Shown: positions 1-7,476, counted from the stretch's first letter. The stretch: 11,812 bases of DNA from Bacteroides sp. CAG:545 (GCA_000432515.1 HF996043.1:85710-97521), one strand, 5' to 3'. Made by a program: numbers and translations. Notes: generated from the sequence alone by a model not told the origin.

Positions 1-312
1 GTCTGGCGAGTATCTTCCGATCAGTTCCCTTGCCTTGAAATCATATTTGCCAGGACGTCCTCCGATATGCATCATCAGAACCCTTGTCCCCTCACATTCA
101 AAACATTGATATTCAGGATAAACGAGCCTGATGTCCTGCCCGTCACAATTTCCGTAAACTCCCTTGAGCGGCTTGAATGCGGCTATCGAGTCTGCGAAGT
201 TTATGCTGCCGCCGAAATCTCCGGCATGCCATATTTCGTCCACAGGGCTCAGGAACTCCTTGAATTCGTCGCTGAAGACCCCGTGAGTGTCTGAAATTAT
301 GCCTATGAACAT
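1..312 (-). CDS. YfcE/MJ0936-type metallophosphoesterase, C-terminal part missing
   Basis: Reading the minus strand from an ATG at 312 gives 104 codons that stay open to the window edge. The motifs of the small calcineurin-like phosphodiesterases (YfcE/MJ0936 group) are present in order: DTHG at residues 8-11, HAGD at 29-32, GNCD at 54-57 and MHIGG at 81-85. In this family these Asp, His and Asn residues hold a two-metal centre that hydrolyses phosphodiesters. Family members are about 150-170 residues, so roughly a third, including the last metal-binding GHTH-type motif, lies outside the window. The start is four bases after the stop of the upstream membrane acyltransferase gene, so it is the last visible gene of the long minus-strand operon. 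The natural substrate cannot be told from sequence. No signal peptide is seen, so it should be cytoplasmic. Confidence 0.9.
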   Translation of the reverse strand, partial: MFIGIISDTHGVFSDEFKEFLSPVDEIWHAGDFGGSINFADSIAAFKPLKGVYGNCDGQDIRLVYPEYQCFECEGTRVLMMHIGGRPGKYDFKARELIGRYSPD

Positions 313-316
313 TGAC

Positions 317-1471
317 CTATAACTTTATGATTATGTTCTTCCTGTACATCAGCCACTGGCACAGGAAAATCGTGGTTGCGAAGATGAGCGCCCAGCAGAG
401 CGAGAGATACTCATTGGCCCCGAACCAGGCAGATGGTCTGAAACCGAACATCGAATATGTCTTGACTATCACTGCCGAAAGCACGAATGCGGCCAATGCG
501 TTGGTGCCCATGATGCTGAACGGCTTGAAGACCTTGCCGTAGCCCCGGATGTCCACGACGAAGATGAGGAATGCGAGAGATAGCATTGCCCAGCCGCCGG
601 CATAGAACACGTAGGAAGCGGTCCAGAGAGGCTTGTTCACAGGAATCCAGATGCTGAGGACCTGTGACAGGGCAAGGGCTGCCGCGCCATAGACGAAGAT
701 TCTGCTGACCGTGAATGACGGGGCGCAGGTGGTGTCTGACGGGTTTTCAGCATGCCGCTTGTCGGCCGTGCAGATAAGGAATCCCACGAGATAGCCCAGC
801 AATGCGGAGCAGGCTGCCGTAAGACTTCCGAGAAGACCTTCCGGGTCGAAATCGGCACGCGCTCCGGAATCCAGCCGGTAGCCGTGATATACATGCTGTG
901 AGCCCACCAGTGCGGTATCTATCTTTCCTGAAATGTTGCCTTCGAGTGAGAATGGACTTCCTGCATCCCCAAATGCCACGAGAACGGCAGTGTGGATGGT
1001 CATCAGAATGACTATGGCGACCATTATCTTTCCCGGTTTCCTCAGCCACAGGGCGAGAAGTCCGGCTATCAGATATGCCATTCCGATACGCTGCAGCACG
1101 CCGAAGATTCTGCGGTGCCCTATCCAGTACAGCCAGTTCTCTCCGAAGGACGCTGCCGGATCGTGCGGCGATGTAGGGAAGAATGGGTAAGCGCCTATGA
1201 GAAAGCCGATTCCAAATAAGGCCAATCCTCTGTATATCACCTTTTTGACTCCGTCTTTGTGCAGTCCGTCATATTTGCGGAAAGAGAAAGCCATCGCCAC
1301 TCCCATACAGAAAATGAAGAATGGATATACGAGGTCAGTAGGCGTGCATCCGCTCCACGGAGCATGTCTCAGCGGTGCGAAGATCTTGCCCCACGAACCG
1401 GGGTTGTTCACCACGCACATGAAGGCTACCGTTATGCCTCTGAGGATGTCGAGCGAGAGGTATCGTTTCAT
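317..1471 (-). CDS. NagX/DUF5009-type membrane acyltransferase-like protein (HGSNAT family)
   Basis: This is a 384-residue polytopic membrane protein. Its N-terminus reads RYLSLDILRGITVAFMCVV, and it continues with VNNPG (21-25) and HAPWSGCTPTDLVYPFFIF (36-54). This pattern is typical of bacterial relatives of human heparan-alpha-glucosaminide N-acetyltransferase (HGSNAT). There, the His of an HAxWNGLTxADLVFP motif is the acetyl carrier, and His36 falls at that place. About ten hydrophobic segments follow, ending in the basic tail MYRKNIIIKL. By family analogy it may transfer acyl groups from the cytoplasmic side to a sugar or wall component across the inner membrane. The substrate is not known, and no amino-sugar catabolism genes lie nearby. 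It sits 3 bases after rsmE and 4 bases before the phosphoesterase gene, which implies co-transcription. The family call is firm; the activity is inferred. Confidence 0.85.
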   Translation of the reverse strand: MKRYLSLDILRGITVAFMCVVNNPGSWGKIFAPLRHAPWSGCTPTDLVYPFFIFCMGVAMAFSFRKYDGLHKDGVKKVIYRGLALFGIGFLIGAYPFFPTSPHDPAASFGENWLYWIGHRRIFGVLQRIGMAYLIAGLLALWLRKPGKIMVAIVILMTIHTAVLVAFGDAGSPFSLEGNISGKIDTALVGSQHVYHGYRLDSGARADFDPEGLLGSLTAACSALLGYLVGFLICTADKRHAENPSDTTCAPSFTVSRIFVYGAAALALSQVLSIWIPVNKPLWTASYVFYAGGWAMLSLAFLIFVVDIRGYGKVFKPFSIMGTNALAAFVLSAVIVKTYSMFGFRPSAWFGANEYLSLCWALIFATTIFLCQWLMYRKNIIIKL

Positions 1472-1474
1472 AAG

Positions 1475-2194
1475 CTACAGGTATTTATAATAAGTCATTG
1501 ACACAGCCGCAAGTGCTGCTGTCTCTGTTCTGAGTCTGGAATCTCCGATTTGTATGGGTATGTATCCTGCTTTTACGGCAGCCTCGGCTTCTTCTTTCGA
1601 GAAGTCGCCTTCCGGTCCGATGAGCACTATCACATCTCTGCCCTGATAGCCCTCCAGGGCCGTCCTGATCGAGCATCTTTTTTCAATGTCCTCGAAACAC
1701 CAGCCGATAAGTTTCAGTGCATCCGTCTCGGCCGTATTCTCTATGAATTCTTTAACCGACTGAGTCTCTGAGAGTTCCGGTATTGATGCCTTGAGCGACT
1801 GCTTCGTGGCCGAGAGCAGGATTCTGCCCAGGCGCTCGCTTTTCACGATCCGTCTCTCTGAATGTTCCCCTATGACGGGAACTATCCGGTCAATGCCGAA
1901 TTCGGTCGCCTTTTCGGCGAACCACTCATACCGGTCAATGTTCTTGGTCGGGCAGACTGCCATTGTGAGGTTGTACGGATGCCCTCCCCAGTTCGCGGTG
2001 GTGCCGTCAATCTTGGCGACTGCACCTTTCGGGGAATCGGATATGAGGGAGCAGTCGTACATTGTCCCTCTTCCGTCTATTATGCAGAGGTGGTCTCCGA
2101 CTCTGTGTCTGAGTACCCTTACGCAGTGCCCGGATTCTTCTTCGGACAGTCTGCAGAGGCCGTCGGATATGTCACCGGTCCAGAAAATTTCCAT
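1475..2194 (-). CDS. rsmE: 16S rRNA (uracil1498-N3)-methyltransferase RsmE
   Basis: The 239-residue protein has the full RsmE layout. An N-terminal PUA-like RNA-binding part has HCVRVLRHRVGD (23-34) followed by DGRG. A C-terminal SPOUT (trefoil-knot) methyltransferase domain carries GPEGDFS (193-199) and RLRTETA (220-226), the SAM-binding knot. RsmE methylates N3 of U1498 in 16S rRNA within the assembled 30S subunit, using SAM. Length matches the family (about 230-250). The ATG at 2194 is separated by a single base from the stop of the TsaC-like gene, so the two are likely translationally coupled. The acyltransferase gene starts 3 bases downstream. Cytoplasmic; no odd features. Confidence 0.95.
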   Translation of the reverse strand: MEIFWTGDISDGLCRLSEEESGHCVRVLRHRVGDHLCIIDGRGTMYDCSLISDSPKGAVAKIDGTTANWGGHPYNLTMAVCPTKNIDRYEWFAEKATEFGIDRIVPVIGEHSERRIVKSERLGRILLSATKQSLKASIPELSETQSVKEFIENTAETDALKLIGWCFEDIEKRCSIRTALEGYQGRDVIVLIGPEGDFSKEEAEAAVKAGYIPIQIGDSRLRTETAALAAVSMTYYKYL

Positions 2195-2195
2195 G

Positions 2196-2816
2196 TTACT
2201 CTCTGATTATCACGATTTCTCCGTCAAGTCCCACTTTCAATATCTGTGATGCCTGGCCGGTGGCGCCTTTTTCCAGCTTAGGTTCCACGATGTAGTCCAC
2301 TGCTGATTTTATTTCCTCCGGTATGTCTGCGAATTTGTGCGGAGAAGGTTCTCCGGAAATGTTCGCGGAAGTGGATACGATCGGTCGTCCGAGCTTGTAT
2401 ATCAGGTTCTTGCAGAAGTCCATGTCAGGGATGCGGATGCCGACCGTATCGTCCTCAGCCACAGCGTTGTAGGCGAGGAAGTGCCAGTTCGCCTCAGCCT
2501 TCTGTCCTTCAGCCGGGGCCTTTCCGTGGATGGCTCCAGGATAGATTATGGTCATAGGCCTGTCATTGACCTCCACGAGCTGAACTGCGATATCCGGAAT
2601 CTCTTTTACGAATCTGCATATCATATCCATATCCGAAGCTAAAAGCACCAGGGCCTTGCTGTCGGAGCGGTGTTTGATTTCGTATATTTTAGCTACTGCT
2701 TCCGGGTTGGTGGCATCGCAGCCGAGTCCCCAGACGGTATCTGTAGGATAGAGTATCACTCCTCCCTTCTTGAGCACGTCGAGTGTTTCAGAAATGATTT
2801 CTTTAATGTCTTTCAT
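2196..2816 (-). CDS. TsaC/Sua5/YciO-family L-threonylcarbamoyladenylate synthase
   Basis: The 206-residue protein is a single YrdC domain without the extra Sua5 C-terminal domain. Diagnostic stretches are LYPTDTVWGLGCDA (22-35), the phosphate-binding IKHRSDSKAL (47-56), RPMTIIYPG (86-94), VGIRIP (125-130) and STSANISGEPSP (148-159). In the TsaC/Sua5 branch the enzyme makes threonylcarbamoyl-AMP from threonine, bicarbonate and ATP, the first step to t6A37 in ANN-reading tRNAs. The related YciO branch is not always able to replace TsaC, and sequence reading alone cannot separate the two with certainty. The start overlaps the end of the upstream gene by 14 bases, and rsmE begins one base after its stop. 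It therefore sits with rsmE in an RNA-modification pair inside the operon. Confidence 0.88.
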   Translation of the reverse strand: MKDIKEIISETLDVLKKGGVILYPTDTVWGLGCDATNPEAVAKIYEIKHRSDSKALVLLASDMDMICRFVKEIPDIAVQLVEVNDRPMTIIYPGAIHGKAPAEGQKAEANWHFLAYNAVAEDDTVGIRIPDMDFCKNLIYKLGRPIVSTSANISGEPSPHKFADIPEEIKSAVDYIVEPKLEKGATGQASQILKVGLDGEIVIIRE

Positions 2817-3915
2817 TGTCTGTATTGTTTATGCTGATTACGGATTCTATCGGATAGTGATCTGAGAACCGCTTGTGTATGATATTGTGACTTAGTACTT
2901 TGCATTTTTCTGGAACGAGGATGTAGTCGATTCTCAGCAGGGGTCTGAGTTTGGAGAATGTGGCCCCGAATCCTGTTCCGGCTTCCTTGAACGTATCCTT
3001 GCGCTTACGGCTGAGACGCCAGTAGGTGTATGACATAGGTGTGTCGTTGAAGTCGCCGGTCACGATGGTTTGTTCCGGGCAGTTCTCGATGTCTTTCAGA
3101 ACCTGGTCCACCTGTCGCGGTCTCCGGGCAATGGACTTCTTCATTTTCGCCTCCGTGTCCTTGACTGTCTGCCTGTAGTCTTTTTCCAGAGACGAGGCAA
3201 GTCGGGACAATGATATGTTGTAGCTCTCGAAATGGCAGTTGTATATCCTGAAAGGTTCTCCATTCAGCATGTAGTCAGAGTACAATGCGAGGTTTGAACT
3301 GTGCTCGAAGTCGATTTTTCCCTTGTCAAAGGCCGGGAACCGGCTGAGAGTCACGTTTCCGTAACATCCGTTGTCAGTGACATTGACATAATACTTTATG
3401 TCGTAGCCTTTCATTTTGTCGGAAAGGTAGGCCATAATCTTCTGTGGGTCTCTCGTGTAGAATTCCTGCAGGCAGATGATGTCCGCGTCTTCGTTCTTCA
3501 GAAAAGCAATTACCGAGTCGGCGCATTCTTTTCTGGAGAGTTTTTCACCGGGTTGCGGCAGGCTGAAGCGCCCTACATTGTACGATATGATTCTGATGCC
3601 GTCTGTCGCATTGACCTGGGCGTCTTCTTTTTTCGGGAACTGGTAGAAGTTGCCGGCCATGATGAATGTCGGCAGCAGGGCGGCGATCGGAATGAAGGCT
3701 GCGTTGGACCATCTGAAAAGTGCCCAGCACAGCAGAAGTACGTTTCCGACCAGCAGAAGTGGGTACAGCAGGCCGAATATGGTCATGAACCAGGCGCTTG
3801 CCGGATTTATGAAATACGAGAATGAACTGACAAGAAGAAGGACTGCGGATATTGTCATCAATGTCCGCGACGTTATTCCGAAGAACAGATTGCGTCTTTT
3901 CTTCTTTCTTGTCAT
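2803..3915 (-). CDS. Membrane-anchored endonuclease/exonuclease/phosphatase (EEP) family protein
   Basis: The 370-residue protein begins with a basic stretch (TRKKKRR) and three predicted membrane segments at about 18-36, 43-65 and 72-90. An EEP-fold domain follows from about residue 107. The catalytic set is visible: SYNVG (Asn113), LQEF (Glu151), NCHFE (His228), TGDFND (Asp288/Asn290), RIDYIL (Asp330) and SDHYP (Asp352/His353). EEP proteins cleave phosphodiester or phosphomonoester bonds in DNA, RNA, lipids or inositides with Mg2+. With this topology the catalytic domain is probably on the periplasmic side, which argues against a DNA-repair role despite nearby mutL. That is inference. It starts 12 bases after the rhomboid gene stop and overlaps the TsaC-like gene by 14 bases. 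Its substrate is not known. Confidence 0.88.
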   Translation of the reverse strand: MTRKKKRRNLFFGITSRTLMTISAVLLLVSSFSYFINPASAWFMTIFGLLYPLLLVGNVLLLCWALFRWSNAAFIPIAALLPTFIMAGNFYQFPKKEDAQVNATDGIRIISYNVGRFSLPQPGEKLSRKECADSVIAFLKNEDADIICLQEFYTRDPQKIMAYLSDKMKGYDIKYYVNVTDNGCYGNVTLSRFPAFDKGKIDFEHSSNLALYSDYMLNGEPFRIYNCHFESYNISLSRLASSLEKDYRQTVKDTEAKMKKSIARRPRQVDQVLKDIENCPEQTIVTGDFNDTPMSYTYWRLSRKRKDTFKEAGTGFGATFSKLRPLLRIDYILVPEKCKVLSHNIIHKRFSDHYPIESVISINNTDNERH

Positions 3916-3927
3916 CGTAAGTCGTTC

Positions 3928-4608
3928 CTAATAGTAAAATTCGCCTTTCTTTCTCCACCATCTGATCAGCAGCCAGCCGAAGAGCATTCCGCCGAGGTGG
4001 GCGAAATGGGCTACTCCGTCCTGGAATCCGCTTATGCCGGTGAACAGTTCAATGCCTGCGAAAATGATCACGAACCATTTGGCTGTCAATGTTACAGGCG
4101 GGAACAGAAGTGTCAGTCTGGAGTCAGGGTAGCACATGGCGTAGCCGATAAGTACTCCGTAGATGGCTCCGGATGCACCTAAAGTAGGTGTCATCAGAAG
4201 GTTGTGGTAGTTCACGGCAGCGCCTGCTGAAAGAAAATACTGGGCCTGTATCCATTCCACGCCGGTATGCAGGGCCGCTGCGCCCAAGCCTGTCACGAAA
4301 TAGAAAATCAGGAACTTCTTGGAGCCCAATGCCCTTTCCAGGATGATGCCGAACATCAGCAGCGTGTACATATTGAAGAATATGTGCCAGAATCCGCCGT
4401 GCATGAACATGTGCGTCAGGATCTGCCACGGCTTGAAGAACGGCGAAGCCGGATAGAACATGGCGAAGTTCACCACCATGAAATTCTCATTGATGAGAGT
4501 GGCGATGAAAACAAGTATGTTGATTGCGACGATGTTCTTCGTTACAGGCGGAATTGAGGAGAGAAAGCCTCCTCTACCGCTGTTGTATTCATTGTATTCG
4601 TAACCCAT
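3928..4608 (-). CDS. Rhomboid-family intramembrane serine protease
   Basis: The 226-residue protein has a short polar N-terminus rich in Tyr, Asn and Gly and then about six membrane segments. It has the rhomboid hallmarks: HIFFNM (75-80) matching the HxxxN of GlpG, GASGAIYG (144-151) with the nucleophile Ser146, and AHLGG (203-207) with the catalytic His204. Both members of the Ser-His dyad are present, so it should be an active protease that cuts substrates within the inner membrane. Substrates cannot be predicted. It lies 5 bases after the mutL stop and 12 bases before the EEP gene. My recollection is that rhomboid genes next to mutL are common in Bacteroidales, so the arrangement looks ancestral rather than acquired. 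The ATG at 4608 gives the expected family length. Confidence 0.93.
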   Translation of the reverse strand: MGYEYNEYNSGRGGFLSSIPPVTKNIVAINILVFIATLINENFMVVNFAMFYPASPFFKPWQILTHMFMHGGFWHIFFNMYTLLMFGIILERALGSKKFLIFYFVTGLGAAALHTGVEWIQAQYFLSAGAAVNYHNLLMTPTLGASGAIYGVLIGYAMCYPDSRLTLLFPPVTLTAKWFVIIFAGIELFTGISGFQDGVAHFAHLGGMLFGWLLIRWWRKKGEFYY

Positions 4609-4613
4609 TGTCT

Positions 4614-6536
4614 TTAAAACAGTTTCTCTAATTCATCCGTGGATATTATCGACATGGTCTTGTGACCGTTGTTCGTGTATTCCGAATTCGAGCAGGCGAA
4701 CAGCGCGTCCATCAGGCTCCGCGCTTCCGAAGGGGACTCCACAGGTCGTCCTTCCGCTGCTCCGAATCTTGCAAATTTCTCAGCCATAGTGGATTCCATC
4801 ATTCCGGCGAGCGTCGTATGGTTTTCTGTCAATGCTATGAGTATGTCCGCCATTGCGGATTCTACGCTGCTCTGGTCCACCTGGAAGCCCTCCGGCATGC
4901 CGTTTACCACGATGGAGTCGGCCCCGAACGGGGTTATGTCGAAGCCAAGTGTGCGCAGAAGCTCAGCATGCTCGTCGAAGATCAGCCTGTTGTCCACGCC
5001 TACAGTTACCTGTACGGGGAACAATGCGCATTGGCTCACGTGTTCTCCTCCGCTCAGGGCTCTGAGGAACTTCTCGAAAAGTATCCTCTCTTTTGCTCGT
5101 CTGATATTGATTACCAGCAGGCCTGACTTGACGGGTGAAACTATATATTTGTGCTGGATTATCAATATGTTAGGCTGGGCAATGTACCTTTCGTCGAAGA
5201 GTTTTCCGTAATCGTCACGTCTGTCCACAGCACTTGAAGGACTTCCTGCTCCGGTATAGTCCGGAAGGGGGAAATCCAGTCCCGCAGCCTTCGATTTGGG
5301 ACTCGGGACGTAATCTTTCATTGAACCGGACATTGATGATCCCGGCATTGATCCTGACATCGGTCCGGAAAAGTCTTGTGCGGCAGCCGGTGCATCGTAG
5401 GAACCGGCAGGGGAGAGGTCGAAAGGGTTGTAGCCCGGATCGGTTCCGGCCTCAGGGGTGCTGACTTCCGGGCGGTATTTGTCGAAGTCGTTGCTGAATA
5501 CGGGCATTTCCGGCATTCCTGCGGTGTCGAAGTCGATGCTTGCTCCGAAGGAGTTACGGCCCAATGCTTCTTTTACGCAGGCGTACAATGTCTGGAATAT
5601 GACGCTGTCGTCGGCGAATTTCACCTCAGTCTTGGTCGGGCTGATGTTTACGTCTATGTCGTGCGGGTCGGTTTCCAAGTATATGAAATATGACGGGGTG
5701 GTGCCCTGTGGCAGCATGTTCTCGTACGCGTTCATCACCGCCTTGTGCAGGTACGGGCTCCGGAAATATCGTCCGTTTATGAAGAAGAACTGGTTCCCGA
5801 GTGCCTTCTTGGCGAGGTCCGGTCTTCCGACGTAGCCGCGGATATTGACTATGGACGTGTCGGCACTCAGGTCCACGACTTGGCTGACGATATGGTTGCC
5901 CAATAGGTCCTGTATCCTGAATTTCAATGACTTGGCCGGCTTGAGCACGTAGAGGTCCTTGCCGTTGTTCATCAGACGGAAGCCTATTCCGGACCGGGTG
6001 AGTGCCACGCGGATGAATTCTTCCGTGATATGTTTCAGTTCCACGTTGTCCGATTTGAGGAATTTTCTCCGTGCAGGCACATTGTAGAATAGATTTCTTA
6101 CGGCAATGCTGGTTCCTGCAGGTGTGGAGACTTCTGTGGTGGAGATATGTCTGGAGTCGGCGAATTCGACCTGGCAGCCGACCTCGTCTTCCGCCCGCCT
6201 GGTCTTTAGCGTGACTTCCGAAACGGCTGCGATGGAGGCCAATGCCTCGCCCCTGAAGCCGAAAGTGGTGATGTCCATCAGGTCCTCCGCGGTGGAAATC
6301 TTGGAGGTGGCGTGCCTCTCGAAGCACAGCACAGCCTCGTCAGGAGTCATTCCGCAGCCATTGTCAATGACTTGTATCAATGTCCTTCCGGCATCTGTCA
6401 ATATCACCGTTATCTGGTCCGCTCCTGCATCCACTGCATTCTCCATCAGTTCCTTGACTGCTGAAGACGGACGCTGAACGACCTCTCCGGCCGCTATCAT
6501 GTTAGCGATATTGCTTGGTAATATCTTGATATCCAT
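4614..6536 (-). CDS. mutL: DNA mismatch repair protein MutL, with degenerate endonuclease motif
   Basis: The 640-residue protein has an intact GHKL ATPase N-terminal half: IAAGEVVQRP (14-23), KELMENAVDAGA (28-39, with Glu29 and Asn33), DNGCGM (58-63, Asp58) and GFRGEAL (93-99). This is followed by a transducer domain to about 335. A linker of low complexity rich in Ser, Gly, Met and Pro spans about 340-440. The C-terminal dimerization domain starts near QPNILIIQHKYIV (454-466). MutL couples mismatch recognition by MutS to strand incision. Where endonuclease-type MutL has DQHAxxERxxxE, this protein reads NIRRAKERILFE (477-488). The end also lacks a CPHGRP-like metal motif and has YTNNGHKTM instead. 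It may therefore lack self-nicking activity. The gene is 53 bases after the small membrane-protein gene and 5 bases before the rhomboid gene. Confidence 0.96.
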   Translation of the reverse strand: MDIKILPSNIANMIAAGEVVQRPSSAVKELMENAVDAGADQITVILTDAGRTLIQVIDNGCGMTPDEAVLCFERHATSKISTAEDLMDITTFGFRGEALASIAAVSEVTLKTRRAEDEVGCQVEFADSRHISTTEVSTPAGTSIAVRNLFYNVPARRKFLKSDNVELKHITEEFIRVALTRSGIGFRLMNNGKDLYVLKPAKSLKFRIQDLLGNHIVSQVVDLSADTSIVNIRGYVGRPDLAKKALGNQFFFINGRYFRSPYLHKAVMNAYENMLPQGTTPSYFIYLETDPHDIDVNISPTKTEVKFADDSVIFQTLYACVKEALGRNSFGASIDFDTAGMPEMPVFSNDFDKYRPEVSTPEAGTDPGYNPFDLSPAGSYDAPAAAQDFSGPMSGSMPGSSMSGSMKDYVPSPKSKAAGLDFPLPDYTGAGSPSSAVDRRDDYGKLFDERYIAQPNILIIQHKYIVSPVKSGLLVINIRRAKERILFEKFLRALSGGEHVSQCALFPVQVTVGVDNRLIFDEHAELLRTLGFDITPFGADSIVVNGMPEGFQVDQSSVESAMADILIALTENHTTLAGMMESTMAEKFARFGAAEGRPVESPSEARSLMDALFACSNSEYTNNGHKTMSIISTDELEKLF

Positions 6537-6554
6537 AAAATTACACTATCATTG

Positions 6555-6578
6555 TTTCCGGAGCGCCATGTCCGGAAA
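6555..6578 (-). other. Stem-loop in the leader just upstream of mutL
   Basis: The arms TTTCCGGA (6555-6562) and TCCGGAAA (6571-6578) form an 8-bp perfect stem with an 8-base loop. It lies inside the 53-base gap before mutL, whose ATG is 18 bases further on. In the transcript direction no U-run follows, so it does not look like an ordinary terminator. It could be a processing site or an element that separates expression of mutL from the small gene ahead of it. The function is inferred. Confidence 0.45.
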
Positions 6579-6589
6579 AATCGTGGTGA

Positions 6590-6877
6590 TTATAGCAATG
6601 AATAGAATTTGGTTATGTAGATCATCACGATGGCGAAGAGCAGCAGTCCTATGAGCGTGATGATTTTCTGGGCCTTGTTCGATGACCTCTTTTTGGGACC
6701 GTCACGGAAGGAGCCCCGGAGATATGTTCCCGGGACGTATTCTCCATTTTCCTTTTCCATGGAGCCGTCCACCTTTCCGAACTTCTGCTTGAGTTCGTCC
6801 TTTTCCTTGTTGTAATATATTGGTTTATAGTCGAAAACCCTATGCTCGCTGTCACCGAACCAACCGAAATTTGCCAT
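6590..6877 (-). CDS. Small tail-anchored membrane protein of unknown function, upstream of mutL
   Basis: From the ATG at 6877 this gives 95 residues. A TTG two codons upstream is possible but less likely. The soluble part opens with ANFGWFGDSEHRVFDYKPIY, is charged and Lys/Glu-rich in the middle (KEKDELKQKF) and has YVPGTYLRGSFRDG (about 47-60). A single membrane segment (about residues 72-90, IITLIGLLLFAIVMIYI) ends four or five residues before the C-terminus, giving a tail-anchored layout with a basic KKRSSNKAQK collar. I do not recognise a characterised function. My recollection is that similar short proteins next to mutL occur in other Bacteroidales, sometimes under unrelated names. It is the first gene after the divergent promoter region and leads the operon. 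Confidence 0.75.
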   Translation of the reverse strand: MANFGWFGDSEHRVFDYKPIYYNKEKDELKQKFGKVDGSMEKENGEYVPGTYLRGSFRDGPKKRSSNKAQKIITLIGLLLFAIVMIYITKFYSLL

Positions 6878-6929
6878 AATCAATAAGTTTATACTGTTCC
6901 CGAAGTCGAATCGGAAAACTACTTGTAAG

Positions 6930-6937
6930 CAAATTTA
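6930..6937 (-). promoter_or_regulatory. Putative -7 promoter box of the mutL operon
   Basis: The minus strand reads TAAATTTG here, an exact fit to the Bacteroidota TAnnTTTG element. It lies about 50 bases before the ATG at 6877. No TTTG is seen at the expected -33 spacing, so the match rests on the -7 box alone. It faces the ispF box only 12 bases away. Confidence 0.5.
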
Positions 6938-6949
6938 ATATAAATTCTT

Positions 6950-6957
6950 TACTTTTG
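6950..6957 (+). promoter_or_regulatory. Putative -7 promoter box of ispF
   Basis: TACTTTTG fits TAnnTTTG and lies 24 bases before the ispF ATG, implying a leader of under 20 bases. No convincing -33 TTTG is present at a 19-20 base spacing; a TTG at 6923-6925 is 24 bases away. No Shine-Dalgarno is seen before the start. Confidence 0.5.
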
Positions 6958-6981
6958 TCTATAATATTGACTTGACTCATT

Positions 6982-7476
6982 ATGACTGATATGGTTTTCC
7001 CTTTCAAGGTCGGCAACGGATACGACGTCCATCAGATTGCCCAGGGCCTGCCGATGTGGATAGGCGGCGTGAAAATAGATTCTGACTGCGGTTTTGTGGC
7101 ACATTCGGACGGCGATGTGGCCATCCACGCATTGTGCGATGCTCTTTTGGGATGTCTTGCGCTCGGCGACATAGGACATCATTTTCCGGACACTTCAGAG
7201 GAATGGAAGGGGGCGGACAGCAAGATGTTGCTAGCCAAGGTCGTGTCACTTGTGAAGGGACAGGGCTATGTCATTGGCAATGTGGATGTTACCATTGCAT
7301 TGCAACGGCCTAAAATCGGCAAATATGTTCCTCAGATGCGGGAGACATTGGCCCCTATTCTGGATGTGCCGACGGACTGCGTTTCCGTGAAGGCGACGAC
7401 TACGGAACGGCTCGGGTTCGTAGGTAGGGGAGAGGGGTGCGCAGTATGGGCTACCGCATTGATTTACAGGAAATAA
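6982..7476 (+). CDS. ispF: 2-C-methyl-D-erythritol 2,4-cyclodiphosphate synthase
   Basis: The 164-residue protein is a complete IspF. It has GNGYDVH (11-17), whose Asp15 and His17 are metal ligands; AHSDGDVAIHALCDALLG (40-57), with the third ligand His49; GDIGHHFPDT; NVDVTIALQRPK; and the C-terminal ATTTERLGFVGRGEG signature. IspF forms a cytoplasmic homotrimer that cyclises CDP-methylerythritol 2-phosphate to MEcPP with release of CMP, in the non-mevalonate isoprenoid pathway. Length is as expected (about 155-165). The ATG at 6982 is used; Met4 is an alternative that would not affect the fold. It stands alone, divergent from the mutL operon and convergent with the MFS gene across a 24-base gap without a clear terminator. 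Confidence 0.97.
   Translation: MTDMVFPFKVGNGYDVHQIAQGLPMWIGGVKIDSDCGFVAHSDGDVAIHALCDALLGCLALGDIGHHFPDTSEEWKGADSKMLLAKVVSLVKGQGYVIGNVDVTIALQRPKIGKYVPQMRETLAPILDVPTDCVSVKATTTERLGFVGRGEGCAVWATALIYRK

Noticed and set aside
3301..3825. 174-codon open frame on the plus strand
   Set aside because: It lies entirely opposite the EEP gene, has no family motifs and no promoter; long antisense frames are common in this composition.
4669..5211. Overlapping plus-strand open frames of up to 180 codons opposite mutL
   Set aside because: They mirror the mutL codons and show no recognisable protein motif.
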